This document shows positions 9,359-21,700 of a stretch of DNA of 41,779 nucleotides, piece by piece. Under the pieces are notes generated by a model that saw nothing but the letters and a program-made list of their open reading frames with translations, was not told the DNA's origin and made no database searches. The translations under genes were made by a program, and so were the position numbers. The DNA is taken from assembly GCA_003427395.1 (NCBI GenBank), contig BFEA01000938.1:2501-44279 (forward strand), given 5' to 3'. The stretch is from Chara braunii (taxonomy: Eukaryota; Streptophyta; Charophyceae; Charales; Characeae). Every line of letters begins with the position of its first letter. Positions within the stretch are counted from its first letter, which is position 1.

Positions 9359-11403
9359 CCGTATCTTCGTACTCTGAGGTAAGTGCTCCTATTCCTAGTC
9401 TTATTCTCATTCCTCTTCTCTCCCCGACGTAATCACTCCTTCGATACCGCACATTCACTCCACGTATCCCGTGCTCAAAAGCACAGAGGCGTGCAGGCAT
9501 ACCAACGCAGTGGGGAGGCGGTGAGAACAACTGCACAGCCAATGCCCGACAACCCGCACAGCCGTACCAACAGCAAAGTGCCGTGGGCGCAGCAGCTCCC
9601 TCAGTACCGCTGATCGGCAGCACCAAGCAGCCTGCTCAAGCCGCGATAGTACGACCGGTTCCCTCCAAGTGAAACAACGCCCTCCCCGATACTCCTCATA
9701 GTTCCACGGCGAGAAGGTCTATGACCAGTCAAGGCTCGTAGGCCAACCACTTTACCACTACGAACGGCCATGCACCGGTCAACAGGTGAGTTGCTAACCT
9801 TCGCTGGTCATCCCCTTCGCCCTCTCCCTCTCTCCTTAACCCGGTCGGCTACTATGGCCGACCCTGTACAACCCCCGCAGTAACCAGTCAGCAAGCAGGG
9901 GATCGCAAACCAGTAGCACATAGTCAAGGGGGCAGCGACACGGACAGCGATGAGTAACCCAATTGGAGGAAAGGGGTACGAGCAGACGACTATTAGAAAC
10001 CCAGCGCTCCCAACCCAGCAGCTCCCTATACGTGAGAAATGAGAATGAATCTCACCCCGGAACCCGACTAGATATAAATGCTTGCCTTTTTTCGATAGTG
10101 GGGGCGCAGCCCGTTCCGCTCGTGCCGCTACTCGCACCCCCTACCTTACCAATCTAACCTCACGATCACACTCACCCCAGCCTAAAACCCCGGAATCGAG
10201 ACCTCTTTCGCCCAATTTCATAAAAAAATAGGTGAGATCAGCGATTTCTTCTCCTTCATTCTCCATTCCCCACCATATCTCCGTGCAGTTTTTCTATCAA
10301 CCTCTCTCTACACTCATTCTCGTCCAAAACTAACGTTATAACCTTACTCACCCGCCTTCCGAACCCCCATTCTGCCCTTTTCGCCGCCGAAATCCGTTAG
10401 GAATCGGGCGAGCTATGCCTTCCTGACCGCGTCGAGCTTGCCATCCGCCATTGCTATCTTCACCTGCCTGCACCTGGCGCACCCCTCCGTCTCGATTCAT
10501 TCCCTCATTTTCGCCACCCCGTCGGTCTCGTCTTCTCCCCTGCTGCGCTCCTTCGTCCCTTGCCTTAGCGCACGCCTCCGTTTAAACTACGTGCGCTGTG
10601 CGCAGTGGCCATACCAACCTCCTCTCCCCCGTCTCCCGGTCTTCCCAACGGCCGCGTCAGCAAGTTGGCCGACCCCTTTCCCTTTTTTTGTTCTTTTTTT
10701 AAAAAAAAGGAACAAGAATAGATTCAGAACAAACCCCCAAAGCAGAAAAAGGGGCGTTGTCAGCACATAGGAGACAAGCCGCGGACCCTACCAGAGCCCC
10801 CTTAACCCTACGGCGCGGACCCGCGATCAGGACTTCCTCAACAACCAAACGAGGGACAGTCCTGCGGGACCCTCGACCCCTCTGCTTCTCGCTGCTCCAT
10901 TGCTCCCGCGCCGTCGTCCGCTGGCCTCGAGCCCTGAACCTCCATCTCACGAACCTGATACCGTAACCAATAGGGTTAAGCCCAAGCCTGAGACTAGCTC
11001 ACGCAAGATTCACTATAGGCGGTGCGGCCTACCGCTAAGGGTTGGGAAACAACCCAAGCCTCTCCTTCCTCTTCAACCGTGCGCGCGGCCGCCGAGTATC
11101 CATGCCATCTTGTATATGTCGCATCGTGGCCACCATTCACACCTTCCCACGTGCCGGACCTACCTCCGACCGAACGCAATAAGTAAGAAGAACAGACCTT
11201 TTAATCCTTAATTTAATCAATAAACAAAAAGAAGCCGGATAATTTTACCAGCGTCGCAATTAATTTTAAACAGGAAAATCACACGCGCGCCTTAAAACTG
11301 CGCGCCCACTCACCCTTCCTACTCAGACAAACGTTAACCTGCATGCGGACGATCCCCGCACTTTCCGCGCAGGCACTCAAAAATCCAAGTTAACCAAGCC
11401 TTC
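9359..11403. other. no gene seen; C-rich mixed DNA
   Basis: Two kilobases without a recognisable product. Open frames on both strands are proline- or arginine-rich products of C-rich composition, and none shows a family motif. A GAGGTAAGTG donor-like string at 9376 and CT-rich stretches (10170-10700) resemble parts of introns or promoters but cannot be tied to exons. Confidence 0.4.
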
Positions 11404-11560
11404 CTGTGACCTGCAAAAACCAGGGCGGATACCCTTGTAAGGGTATTGGCGCCGACAACGCTCTTACCTCCGTTGTGGTATGCAAGGCCCCAAGGGTGTT
11501 GGCCGCTGAGAAATCTTGTCGATTTTGGATGGGTCGGGTTTCCTTCCGTATGATCCACAA

Positions 11561-11567
<7 letters not shown>
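11404..11567 (+). repeat. dispersed repeat D, copy D3
   Basis: It matches 4187-4304: GACAACGCTCTTACCTCCGT, GGGTGTTGGCCGCTGA and GATTTTGGATGGGTCGG recur in the same order, and 11404-11451 is weakly similar to the first half of D1. It ends exactly where the CT microsatellite begins, which suggests the tract grew from the CGAAACYCT end of the repeat. Confidence 0.75.
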
Positions 11568-11632
<65 letters not shown>

Positions 11633-11752
11633 NNNNNNNNNNNNNNNNNNNNNNNNNNNNNNNNNNNNNNNNNNNNNNNNNNNNNNNNNNNNNNNNNNNN
11701 NNNNNNNNNNNNNNNNNNNNNNNNNNNNNNNNNNNNNNNNNNNNNNNNNNNN

Positions 11753-11786
<34 letters not shown>

Positions 11787-11816
11787 ACTCTCTCACACAC
11801 ACACACACACACACAC
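11566..11816. repeat. CT/AC microsatellite containing an assembly gap
   Basis: A CT dinucleotide run (11566-11632) enters 120 N (11633-11752) and resumes as CT (11753-11782), followed by ACTC steps and an AC run (about 11794-11816). The true tract length is unknown. Reading frames crossing it are meaningless. Confidence 0.95.
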
Positions 11817-12302
11817 TGCGTATGCATGAGCATGCCAACGGAGGGAGGCAACGCTCGAACGCACAGTGCAGGAGTGAGGCCGCTTATAAACATCGCAGCG
11901 CCCCGGGGACACCCACGTCCTGTGCGAAAATGCGGGTTGTTACCATTTTTTTTATTTTTTTTTTTAGGCTAGTTCGCCAATGTGCATGACCCACAACCCC
12001 CCCAACTACCGCGGCCGCTACCAGCAGGCCCCCCCACCTCGCACAACCCCCTGCACAAACGCATCAAAGGCGTTTACCGGCCTTCACTAAACGCACGTTC
12101 AACGCGTTCAAAACCTGGACGTGGAACGCGTGTTCATTGAATGCGAGGTAATACACTTAAGATAGGGATCTGATACTTGAACTTCTTCTTGGCCGAGGTC
12201 GCTTTGTCTACTGGAACCTCCTCTCTAGGTTTCCCGTAGACCTTCTCCTGTTCCTGTGCCCTAGTCTCCTACAACACTTTTGAGCCTTCTCCTACATCTT
12301 CC
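11817..12302. other. no gene seen
   Basis: A T run at 11947-11965 and C-rich sequence. The right end abuts the 3' end of the minus-strand pseudogene. Confidence 0.4.
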
Positions 12303-14129
12303 ATGGCAGCGTCCTATATTATCTTTGTTCCTGTCATTCGCTGCCTCGTGGCCATATTCACCTTATCCCACCAGTCGCTTTCTAAAATGCAATTAGTTTG
12401 CGCCCCAGGTCCCCGAGCCTGCTCCCAGACAATTTCTGCCACCGCCTCAACCTCTACAGCAGCGGCGCCTAGTTTTTTTATGGCAATTACAGATCGTCGC
12501 AACCCTCCTTGCGAGTTTCAGTTCACATTTTCTCTGTGGGGCCCGAGGATATCCCCCTTTAGTGGCATAGAGCATCTTTTCTGCATAATATTATGGTTGA
12601 GCATTGGGCATACCTGTGCAAAGTGGCCAACCATTGTAGAACATTTGCAATGTTCGTTTGTTGGTTCCCTCCTACTGAACCCCCAATTGGCCACTCCTCG
12701 CAGAACCACAGCCTCTTGCGGAGGGAGGGGGGGTCGGGTGACCAGGATTTGCATTACATTAGTGCGTTTTCTACCTTGTGGATCTTGCCATGCACTCCAT
12801 GGACGCATTCATACAGACTTTTTATTCCCCTTGTCTCCTTGTCCCCTGTCTATGCCCTCTCCCTCTTTTAGTAGAGCCAAAGATTCGATTACGACCATCT
12901 TTTCCACAATGTCGGTTACAGTGCTAAAGTTGGCATCCCTCGTGTTTACGAATTTCGTCGTTTGTTGGTACGCTGACAAGATCTTGTCTTCGTCGAATTC
13001 GGTGAAATGCGTGAGGAAGTACTTGCTCATTATACGGTCCGTCACCCTCAGGATCCGCAGTGCCACGAGTGTGAATTCCCTTAAGAAATCATTGTAGATT
13101 GCAAAGTTTTCCATTTGTACGGCAGCTAACTCGGCCTTCGTTGCCATTTTCTCAGCAGCCAGGTACTTTCTCATCATCACATCTCGAGCTTCCTTCCGGG
13201 ACCCACTGGCCGCAACAATAACCATTATGTACCTCCCTAGATGCAATGACACGTGCTGCCCTAGGTGGTTCATCTTTTCTTTTTCACTCCATTTTAACAG
13301 CTCCGCCAGGTGCTCGTAGTGTATCAGGAATTTTGTGATGTTTGCCCATCAAACGTTAGCTTCTTCTTGGAATCAGCCAGATACCCCTGTTTTTTGTTTA
13401 ATGCCCGTGTTAGGGATGATACCATTTTTCTGAGTCCTCCCTTATGCCCTCCTGACTCGTCGGTGGTGTCGGGCTCTTGTCCTTCCTTACAACCCTCTAG
13501 CCTTTCCCCAACTTTCATTGTGCCTTCAGGGTCAAACCATCCTAGCACCCTTTCCCTTAAGATCGAGCATGGGTGTAACCGCTCATCGGCTTGCCCCGCT
13601 GTCTATGACCGGTGGGATTGTGGCTTTCTCGGCCTCCCTCTCCGGGGACCTCGTTCTCTCTTTTTCGTTTTTGCTAAGGGTACTTCTGCGTTCCTCGGTC
13701 CTATGCTTCTTTCCTTGCGCAATGTCGTCGTGGTTCCCTTGACTCCGATCTGTCCCTAGTGAAATTCCCTTCATTCTCATTCAACATCTCTTCCATTAGT
13801 TTCGCTTTGTACTTTGTCGTCCTTCTTTTTATCTCTGCCAATATCTTCTGAGTGTCTATCAGTCTCACCTTTTTTTATAGAACCCCTAATGATGTCTGAG
13901 GCATCGGGCTGCTTTTTTCCCTATCTCTCCTCGTTTCTTGGGTCCCTCTCTTGTTTCCTCCAGCTTTTCCTGAGCTTTCTCTCATTGTAGCTTCCTTCCT
14001 TTCTCCCCTAGATCCCTTCTGGTTTGCTGACTCCCGGTCCCTCAGGGTCCCCTAGTTCTGCACTACATGCTCCTTTATATTATGTCCTCCCTTGCTTCCT
14101 TGATCTCTTGTCTCCCCCTCTGTTGCCAT
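12303..14129 (-). pseudogene. decayed gag/ORF1-like protein with a zinc-knuckle-like motif
   Basis: Read on the minus strand, a start codon at 14129-14127 opens a hydrophilic N-terminal part (MATEGETRDQG onward) rich in K, R, E and S. A helical, lysine-rich stretch (KVRLIDTQKILAEIKRR) follows. From about 13330 to 12314 the pieces share one frame. They contain a long helical region (FLIHYEHLAELLKWSEKEK, near 13310-13260) and HCKCSTMVGHFAQVCP (near 12650). The latter resembles a CCHC zinc knuckle, but its spacing is C-x-C-x5-H-x4-C rather than C-x2-C-x4-H-x4-C. Several stops interrupt it (TGA at 12809 and about 12518, plus TAG and TAA upstream), and the frame changes near 13350. The zinc motif and charged N-terminus fit a retroelement gag or LINE ORF1. 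No RT is seen nearby, so the class is open. Confidence 0.5.
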
Positions 14130-14212
14130 TTTCCTATTCTTGCACGTAGTAAAAAATAAATTATGGGGGCAGGCCGTCCAAGGATTTTTGGATTTCTAAA
14201 TCTTACTGTTTC

Positions 14213-14576
14213 CTAGGTTATTGGATCGGACGTCCGGGACCCCCCTGACCGTCCGGGATGTCCGACTGGACGTCTGGTCGTACGTCCGATCGAACAGGGG
14301 TTGTCCGACCTAGCGCAAAAAAAAAAAAAAAAAAAAAAAAAAAGTTCTCAGAAAAATCTGAAACAAAATATGTTATGTAACATAACAATAAAAGCAACTT
14401 TTGCCTTGGAGTCATGTTCAAATTCGCAGTCAATCATGAGATAAAAATCGAAAACTGAAAAAAAGATATTTTTTTTTTTTACGAAAACAAACTTTTTTCC
14501 CGGACGACGGGGGTACCGGACGTATGGGAGAGACGTCCGGGGGAGACGCCCGGCCCCCGGACCATTGGTAACCTAG
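14213..14576. mobile_element. non-autonomous hAT-like MITE with 8-bp target duplication
   Basis: ACTGTTTC occurs directly before (14205-14212) and directly after (14577-14584) a 364-bp insert. The insert begins CTAGGTTATTGG and ends CCATTGGTAACCTAG, so the termini are inverted (perfect over CTAGGTTA/TAACCTAG, imperfect beyond). Both ends carry several subterminal copies of CGTCCGG or its complement CCGGACG (for example 14229, 14250 and 14517, 14534). The centre is AT-rich, with an A run at 14319-14343. There is no open frame. An 8-bp duplication, short inverted ends and clustered subterminal motifs are typical of hAT elements, so a hAT transposase probably moved it. It lies just upstream of the minus-strand pseudogene start at 14129. 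Confidence 0.85.
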
Positions 14577-14589
14577 ACTGTTTCCCTCT

Positions 14590-15930
14590 TGGCCTCCTTA
14601 TTTTTGCCATTTGATATTCTATTTTTGGCGATAACCATGGTAGGTTTGTCCCTTATCTGGCTATGGGATGACTCTCACTTGCCTCTCCGAGACACTTGCT
14701 GATCAAGCCCAGTGCCTAATGCAGTTTGTGCATAGGATCTCAGGCGATGTGTTCTAGTGGAGCGGGGCTCCTTGCTTTTTCTTAGGATCAACCTTTTCTT
14801 TCCCCAATTCAAGGTTAATTATAATGCTCTCGACGATAGTGGCTACCTCAGTCCCTTCTCAATTTTTTCTTTAGATAAAAAAGGACTCCAACCGCTACGT
14901 CCTGGCGAGCGTTTACCCTTGTCTCCACTTAGCAATATGCGAAATTTTATTTTCACTAGGCGCTCTCCTCTTGCGCTTCTCACACGGGCTCCTCGGGTTT
15001 TGCTCGTTCAGCGGGTTCCTTAAATAGTTGGGCTACCCCTGCGAGGTAGTTTTCCCCCTTTCTCTTAAGATTATCGGCTCTTATTCAAAATAGATCAATA
15101 AGGGTGTTCCAAATACTAGAATGTCGATGAGCTCGAGCAAGTCCTGAGCTCTATTCCCTCAGAATGACCCATGTTTTATCAATATGTTGTAAAAAATGTC
15201 GATCGTCTCCGACTAAAAATAGTGTACCTAGATTAGGGTCGTGTTCGCCAGGTTCGTTAGCCTCGAGAGACTTCCGAAAACCAAGTCTATCATAAAGTAA
15301 GGCACTTGGCAACGCAATTGAGGCGATGGGGCCCTAAACTCTCACCACCCTCCTATTTCCACCGGGTCCTCAACCCTACGTTCCATCTGCTCGAATTTTT
15401 TGGCCTACCCGGGCCAGCGCCTGGACCGCCCTCAGAAATATTGGTAGTAGCCCATGCCTCTGAGGTCATTCGGATCCCTAGCATGTGCCACCTAATCTCC
15501 GGTAAGTACAATGTTCCAGTTACCCTTAGGTCGATATACAAATCATCCCCTGGTCCCCGATTAAACCTCATACCATCCCAAAGGCACTCCACCATCATGA
15601 AGGCGTTGTTCCTCCCTAGGGTTACTGCTCACCATCGATCGCTCAAAATTCGTAGCTCGCAGAAAGTGACACCTCTCATTCGTTGCGGCTCTCCCTAGGC
15701 GAGCACGGGTGTGTGGGTTGTCGTGGTGTTTGGACGCACCTTATCGCCATTGCCAACCGACGAACTCCTATGGTATAAAAAGAAAATAAATATATCTGAC
15801 TTCTCTTTTGGTCCAACGAGTTTGCTTGCTACCTTCCTTTTCTTTTGTCTCTTCCCTTTTCTTGCCTTGTCTTTACCATCGCCTATGTTTTGTTGCTTAC
15901 TACGGGACTACTCCTTCCACTGGTCTCCAG
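14590..15930 (-). pseudogene. coding-like minus-strand remnants, product unknown
   Basis: Frame-shifted minus-strand pieces look protein-like rather than random. Examples are a lysine/arginine-rich stretch around 15880-15830 (KDKARKGKRQKKRKVASK) and a hydrophobic/polar stretch at 15598-15353 (DLYIDLRVTGTLYLPEIRW). They lie upstream, in the same orientation, of the gag/ORF1-like pseudogene and may belong to the same or a related element. No family is recognised, and stops and shifts are frequent. Confidence 0.3.
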
Positions 15931-16803
15931 GGCCATAAGAGACGATTGCCACCACAGGCATGAACCTGTGTACCACCCACTTCCCGGAGGATGCAGAAGA
16001 GGGCGTGGTTTTCAACCGCACTTAGCGGTTGTCCAGCGTAGAGAGATTAATCCCTCAAGGCGTGTGTCAGCCGACACTTGAGTATCGAATGCAACCCTCG
16101 AGATTAACGAGGACCGCATGAGTATGGGTACTACATAGTATGCCATCATTGCGAGTCGATACGAGTTAGCCCTGCGCCCGCGCGGTTTTATACTGAGTCT
16201 CGTGTGCGAGGTCTATCTGATTTCCGCATCGGAAAGTTATGGGATGGCTACTAAGGGACTAGGAGTATTGTTGCATTGTTTGTTCAGTGTCGTTTAGTCT
16301 ATGTATATATGGGTGTGCGTGCGTTCTATTTCTATGTTCTTTATAGTGATGTGCTTGTGGCATGTGGGATGCGTCCTAGTCGACCGGCGACGAGTCGCGC
16401 TTGGAACCTCAGTCCCCCAAGATGTCGGTTCTCGTGCGGGTCCAATAGAGGCGTAATACCTCGCGTACACCCTATGCTACAGCGAACGAGAAACGCCCTC
16501 GGCTGGTCCACCTCTGCGATTGCAGCTGATTAGCTTTAGTATTGTGGACTGGTAGCTCGGTGGGGATACGCCCACCGAAGGGAGGTGACAGCTCCCGTAA
16601 GGCGGAGGTAAGTCATGCCTCGCGTAGGCCCTATCCTGTCGTAGGGGCTCGCGAGAGGTATGGATGGCGCACTCAGTCGGAGTGGCTTGCGGAAGCTCCA
16701 TATGCATTTGCGACGAGGATTTAGACAAACTCGTGCGTGACGAGGCCGGGAGGGTCCCTCGCTGCCTTGTGCAGTGCCGGACCTTTGCGCTCGACAACGG
16801 AAT
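15925..16803 (-). repeat. dispersed repeat B, inverted copy of repeat A
   Basis: The reverse complement follows repeat A from 4452 to about 5295: CGACAACGG at 16792 matches the left end of A, CAGTCCACA-type sequence lies near 16550, and GCCACCACAGGC at 15949 matches the right end. Similarity stops near 15925 within CCAGGGCC. Relative to A, B lacks about 23 bp (the segment near 5055 in A) and carries extra sequence near 16180-16225. B reads leftward, away from the satellite block that starts near 17100. Confidence 0.8.
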
Positions 16804-17599
16804 GGAGTGTACCAACCTAAGAACATGTGTCCACGAGTCGATTGTCTTAGTTGGCTGAGGTCCGAACTTCGCCACTCAGTCCCGCCAATTTGTTTGTCTT
16901 AGTTCTACACGAGGCATTCATTACTCTACTGTTGCGGTTCACCGGGAGACGATATTCAGTTTTTCAGGTCGGCAGTGAACGATTTGGACCCCGCGGCGGA
17001 CTGATCTGGTTCATGCCGTCAACAAGAAGTTTGAAACCCGGCGGACGTGCACTGTTGGCACATGCCTCGTGCCGCACGTTGTGCACAATGGATCTAATGC
17101 CATGTTAACGCCCCAACACTATTGGCAGCTGAGACGTTAATGTTGAAAAGTTCGGATCTCGGTGGACTTGCTGTATTGGCACTTGTCTTGAGACGTGGCA
17201 TGACTGATCGCCTTTCCCGCAAACCATTCACTTCAGCTCAACAAAACCATGATTTGGCAAGTTCTGATCCCGATGGACTTGCAATAACAAGGTCCTGCAA
17301 ATCCCTTGGTTGTCAAAACCACATTTTTGCAACAACAGCGTCTGGCTTCCATTGCCAGCGACAAGTGGAAATAAGAAAAACTCCTATTCGAACCCTTCTC
17401 AACCCAACCCCCGACCATTGAGAACGCCCTTCGAATTACCTTATGGGGGACGCGGGACTCGACCGCCGGGTGCTCCGTCTTCATAAAGTTCGGATCCCGA
17501 CGAACTTCACACAAAACATTGCGGCCTACAGCTAAGTCCAGGCCACGTTTGGCAGTTTGTCTTTTTTACCTTCTGTGTGCAGGCCGTTGGATATGATTT
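16804..17599. repeat. left margin of the satellite-like block
   Basis: Degenerate sequence with three copies of the 22-bp core (17148-17169, 17259-17280, 17486-17507). The last is a perfect palindrome, AAGTTCG-N8-CGAACTT. No gene is seen. Confidence 0.55.
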
Positions 17600-18740
17600 G
17601 TGAGAATCGTATATGAAATTCGGTAGTGAACCCATCGTTGCCCACCTGTAAACACCTGGTCGTTTGATCATTGATGCGATCGCATCCTCTGACAATTTCG
17701 ACTGTGTGGAATGAATTCAAATTTCAACCACCTCACACTCGAAGAGATTGCAAGACGGTTCACTTTTGTCAATCCTTATCTAGCAAGTTCGGACACCTAC
17801 GCACCTCACGGATCGCATTCGGTCGAAGCGCTGGATGCGCCCGCCCCTAATCCCGCTTCTTTTTCTTCCAGCGTCCGCCTGCTCGGCAAAAGACCGTCGG
17901 GGTTTAATCGGGTTTGATGAGGGGCCGCATGACTTGGCCACCGCCATGTACCCCATCTACGACAAATATTCCACCCGCCGTAAACGCGTGTGGTCTTACC
18001 TTCGAGGGGCCCCATGACTTGGCTGTCGGGTGCCCCATCCATAATTTTTGAGAATCGTATGTGGAATTCAGTAGTGAACCCATCGTTGCCTACCAGTAAA
18101 CGCCTGGTCGTTTGATCATTGGTGTGATCGCATCCTCAGACAATTTCGACTGTATGGAATGAATTCAAATTTCAACCACCTCACACTCGAAAAGATTGCA
18201 AGACGGTTCACTTTTGTCAATGCTTATCTGGCAAGTTCGGATCCTTACACACCTCACGGATCGCATTCGGTCGAGCGCTGGGTGCGCCCATCCCCAATCC
18301 CGCTTCTTTTTCTTCCAGCGTCCGCCTGCTCAGCAAAAGACCGTCGGGGTTTAATCGGGTTTGCTGAGGGGCCGCATGACTTGGTTGCCGCCAGGTACCC
18401 CATCTACGACAAATATTTCCACCCCCCATGAACGCCTGTGGTCTTACCTTCTAGGGGCCCCATGACTTCGCCGCCGGGTGCCCCATCCACGACAAATTTG
18501 GATCCCGACGAACTTCACGTTTGGACCTCCAGCCTGCGGATCCGTGCAAGCCGCGTTTGGCAGTTTCCCTTTCTCTTCTTCTGCGCATCGTTTGCGTCGT
18601 ATATGATTCGTTAAAATTGTATATACAACTAAGGAATGGGCCCCTCGTCACCCCCCTGTTAACCCCTTTCTGTTTAATCATTGATGCGAGCACGTTCTGT
18701 GCCAATATCGACTGCATGAAATAAAGCGGAATCTGCACCC
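17600..18740. repeat. tandem repeat, three diverged copies, period about 448-560 bp
   Basis: The block GTGAACCCATCGTTGCC, GTTTGATCATTG, GACAATTTCGACTGT, GAATTCAAATTTCAACCACC occurs in copies starting near 17600 and 18048. A poorer third starts near 18607 (TTTAATCATTGATGCGAG, ATCGACTGCATG). Copies 1 and 2 continue together through the core at 17785 and 18233 and through GACCGTCGGGGTTTAATCGG. Short matching open frames in the copies only reflect the DNA repeat. Confidence 0.8.
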
Positions 18741-18789
18741 AAGAAAATTGAACATCATTGGGAGTCGGTTTAGTGCTTTGGGTACTTTC

Positions 18790-21700
18790 TTTGGCTAGTT
18801 CGGATCCCGACGCACTTCACGGATCGCATTCGGTTAGATCGCTTGGTGCACCCGCTTCCAAAACCGTTTCTACTACTTTGTCCACTCGAAGACATATGTT
18901 CTCATTACCAACGGACGAGCTCACCATTTTACACAACCCGGTCGGGGGTTTACAGGGTATGTTGAGGGGTCTAACAATCATCTTCTTGGAGTGGGAGACC
19001 GTGCAAATCCAATTGACCAAGCACTGCAATCACAGGTGAGTCATCCCTCATGTGATCTGTCCACGACGTGAAAGTTGTCATTCCCAGCACGTGATCTCGC
19101 CTTGTCGAATAGCCGAGTCGAGGTTTATGGGGTTGCTGAAGCGGCCTCGAGCCATGTTCTTTTTTAGTCTTACACAAGTGTTGGCTGCCTTTCCAGCGGT
19201 ACATAACCCCAATTGCTGGAATTGGGTCGCTGACAAGTTCGGATCTCAGTGTACTTTGTAGTTCACGATGTGCTCTGGAATCCCTTGTGTAAATCCGCGA
19301 GGTTGATGCACGTTCGTCGTTATGACTGCATAAGTTGGCATTGCCTGCACGCAAGCTCACCTTGTCGATTTAGTGAATCGTGGTCTGTAGGGGTTGAAGA
19401 AGGGTTCTTCACCCATCGTAAATTTTGTTCAACCATGACCCGACGAGCTTCGAGGTCCGAATGATATTCTGGTCATTCGTGTCATTCTTCTACAAATCTG
19501 CACTGATTTTACCGTCGTTCAGACTGCAGAAAGTTGCAGTGCCAGCGCACGAGCACGCCTTGTGGATAGGGAAAATCGGGGTTTATAGGGGTCGCTTGAG
19601 GATCTTTGAGCCTGAAATTTTGTGCAACCATGCATTGCCTTGCTTCAGTGCGTACGCTGGTCCAACAGTCCAAGCACTTCAGTCGCGCAAAAACTCGTTC
19701 CTCACGAATTCTGCATCCAACAAGTTCGGATTCCGACGCAGTTAAAGGGTCCAGGTCCGTCGAACCGTTCTTTGCAACGACCTAAACCACCTCATATGCT
19801 TTCATTGCCAGAGGACTAGCTCGTCAGGTTTCACAACCCCATCGAGGGTTTATGAGGTCTGTTGAGGGGTCCTCCAGCCATGTCCTTAAAGTGGAAGATG
19901 GTGCAAATCCGATTGCCTAACCACTACAATCGCGGGTGAATCGTCCCTCACGCCATCTGTCCTCGGCGTCGAAGTTGCTTTTTCCAGCACACGAGCTCCC
20001 GTTGTCGATTGGCCTAATCAAGGTTTATAGGGGTTGTTGAAGGGGTCTGGAGCCGCATCCTTTTTCAATCTGCCGCAAGTATTGGTTGCCCTTCTAGCGG
20101 TACAAGAACCACAATCGCTGGAATCCGGTCGTTGACAAGTTCGGGTTTTAGCGAACTTTGTGGTTTGCGCCCCGTTCTAGAATTTGTCATGCCAATCCGC
20201 GTTGTTCACGCACGTTCGCCGTTACGACTGCAGAAGTTCGTATTGCTAGTGCGTGAGGTGACCTTGTCGATTTAGTGAATCGTGGCTCGTAGGGGTTGAA
20301 GAAGCGTCCTTCAACCGTAGTATTTTTTGTTCATCCACAACCCGATGAGCTTCGAGGTCCGAACGCTATTCTGGTCATTTGTGTCATTCTTCTACAAATC
20401 CGTGTTGATTTTGTCGTCGTTCAGACTGCAGAAAGTTGTAGTGTCAACGCACAAGCACGCCTTGTCGATAGGGAAAATTGGGGTTTCTTGGGGTCGCTTA
20501 AAGGTCTTTGAGCCATTTTGAAATTTTGTGCAACCACGCATTGCTTTGCTTCACTGCATACACTGGTCCAACAATCCAATCACTGCAGCTGTGCAAAAAC
20601 TCATTTCTCGTGAATTCTACATCAGACAACTTCGGATCCCGACGCACTTGGAGGGTCCAGGTCCGTCGAACCGTTCTTTGCAACGGCCTAAACCGTCGCA
20701 TATATTTTCATTGCCAGAGGACTAGCTCCCCAGGTTTCACAACCCCGTGGAGGGTTTATGGGGTCTGCTCAGGGGTTCTCCAGCCATATCCTTGAAGTGG
20801 AAAACGGTGCAAATCCGACTGCCCAAACACTTCAATCGCGGGTGAATCGTCCCTCACGTCATCTGTCCTCGGCGCTTAAGTTGCCTTTACCGACACACGA
20901 GCTCACGTTGTCGATTGGCCGAATCAAGGTTTATAGGGGTTGTTGAAGGGGCCTAGAGCCGCGTCCTTTTTCAGTCTGTCGCAAGTATTGGCTGCCCTTC
21001 CTGCGGTACAATAACCACAATCGCAGGAATCCGGTCGTTGACAAGTTCGGATCTCAACGAACTTTGTATTCTGGTCATTCGTGGAATCCGCATGCAAATC
21101 CGCACGTTTAACGCACGTTCGTCATTACGAGAGGAAAGGTTGGCATAACCATCGCAGAACCACCACTTGTCGATTTGCCGAAGGGGGGTTTGTGGGGGTT
21201 GCAAAAAGGTCCTTCAACGCCAAGGAGATGGTGAGGTCGTGCACTGACATTGCCAACCTCTGCAGTCATAATGACGAACGTGCGTTAGACAAGCGGATTT
21301 GTAGGTGGATTTCATAAATAACCAGAACAGAGCACGAACCGCAAAGTTTGCCGTTATCCGGACTTCTCAGTGACAAAATTCCAGCGATTGCGGTTATTGT
21401 ACCGCTAAGAGGGCAGCCAATGCTTGCAGCAGCTGCAAAAGAACATGACTCTAGGCCCTCTCAACGACCCCCATAAACCCCGATTAGGGAAATCGACAAG
21501 GCTAGCTCGTGTGCTAGTAATGGCAACTTGAGCCATGTTTTTTTCTATTCTGCCACAACCCGGCGAGCTTTAACGGTTTGGGACGCTGTTGTGGTCATTC
21601 GTGTCCTTCGCCTGCGATGCCGTGCTGGTTTCGACGTCGCGCGGACTGCAGAGGCTTGCAGTGTCAGAATACAAGCTCGCTTTGTCGATAAAGTTAATTG

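Noticed and set aside
10960-10990. Primer binding site (minus strand CGGTATCAGG)
   Set aside because: Only partial match to the initiator tRNA-Met site, with no LTR boundary or element beside it.
11390-11972. Open frames crossing the CT tract and gap
   Set aside because: They translate a microsatellite and unknown bases, giving L-S or R-E repeats without meaning.
12303-13097. 264-codon plus-strand open frame
   Set aside because: It is the complement of the better-supported minus-strand pseudogene with the zinc-knuckle-like motif.
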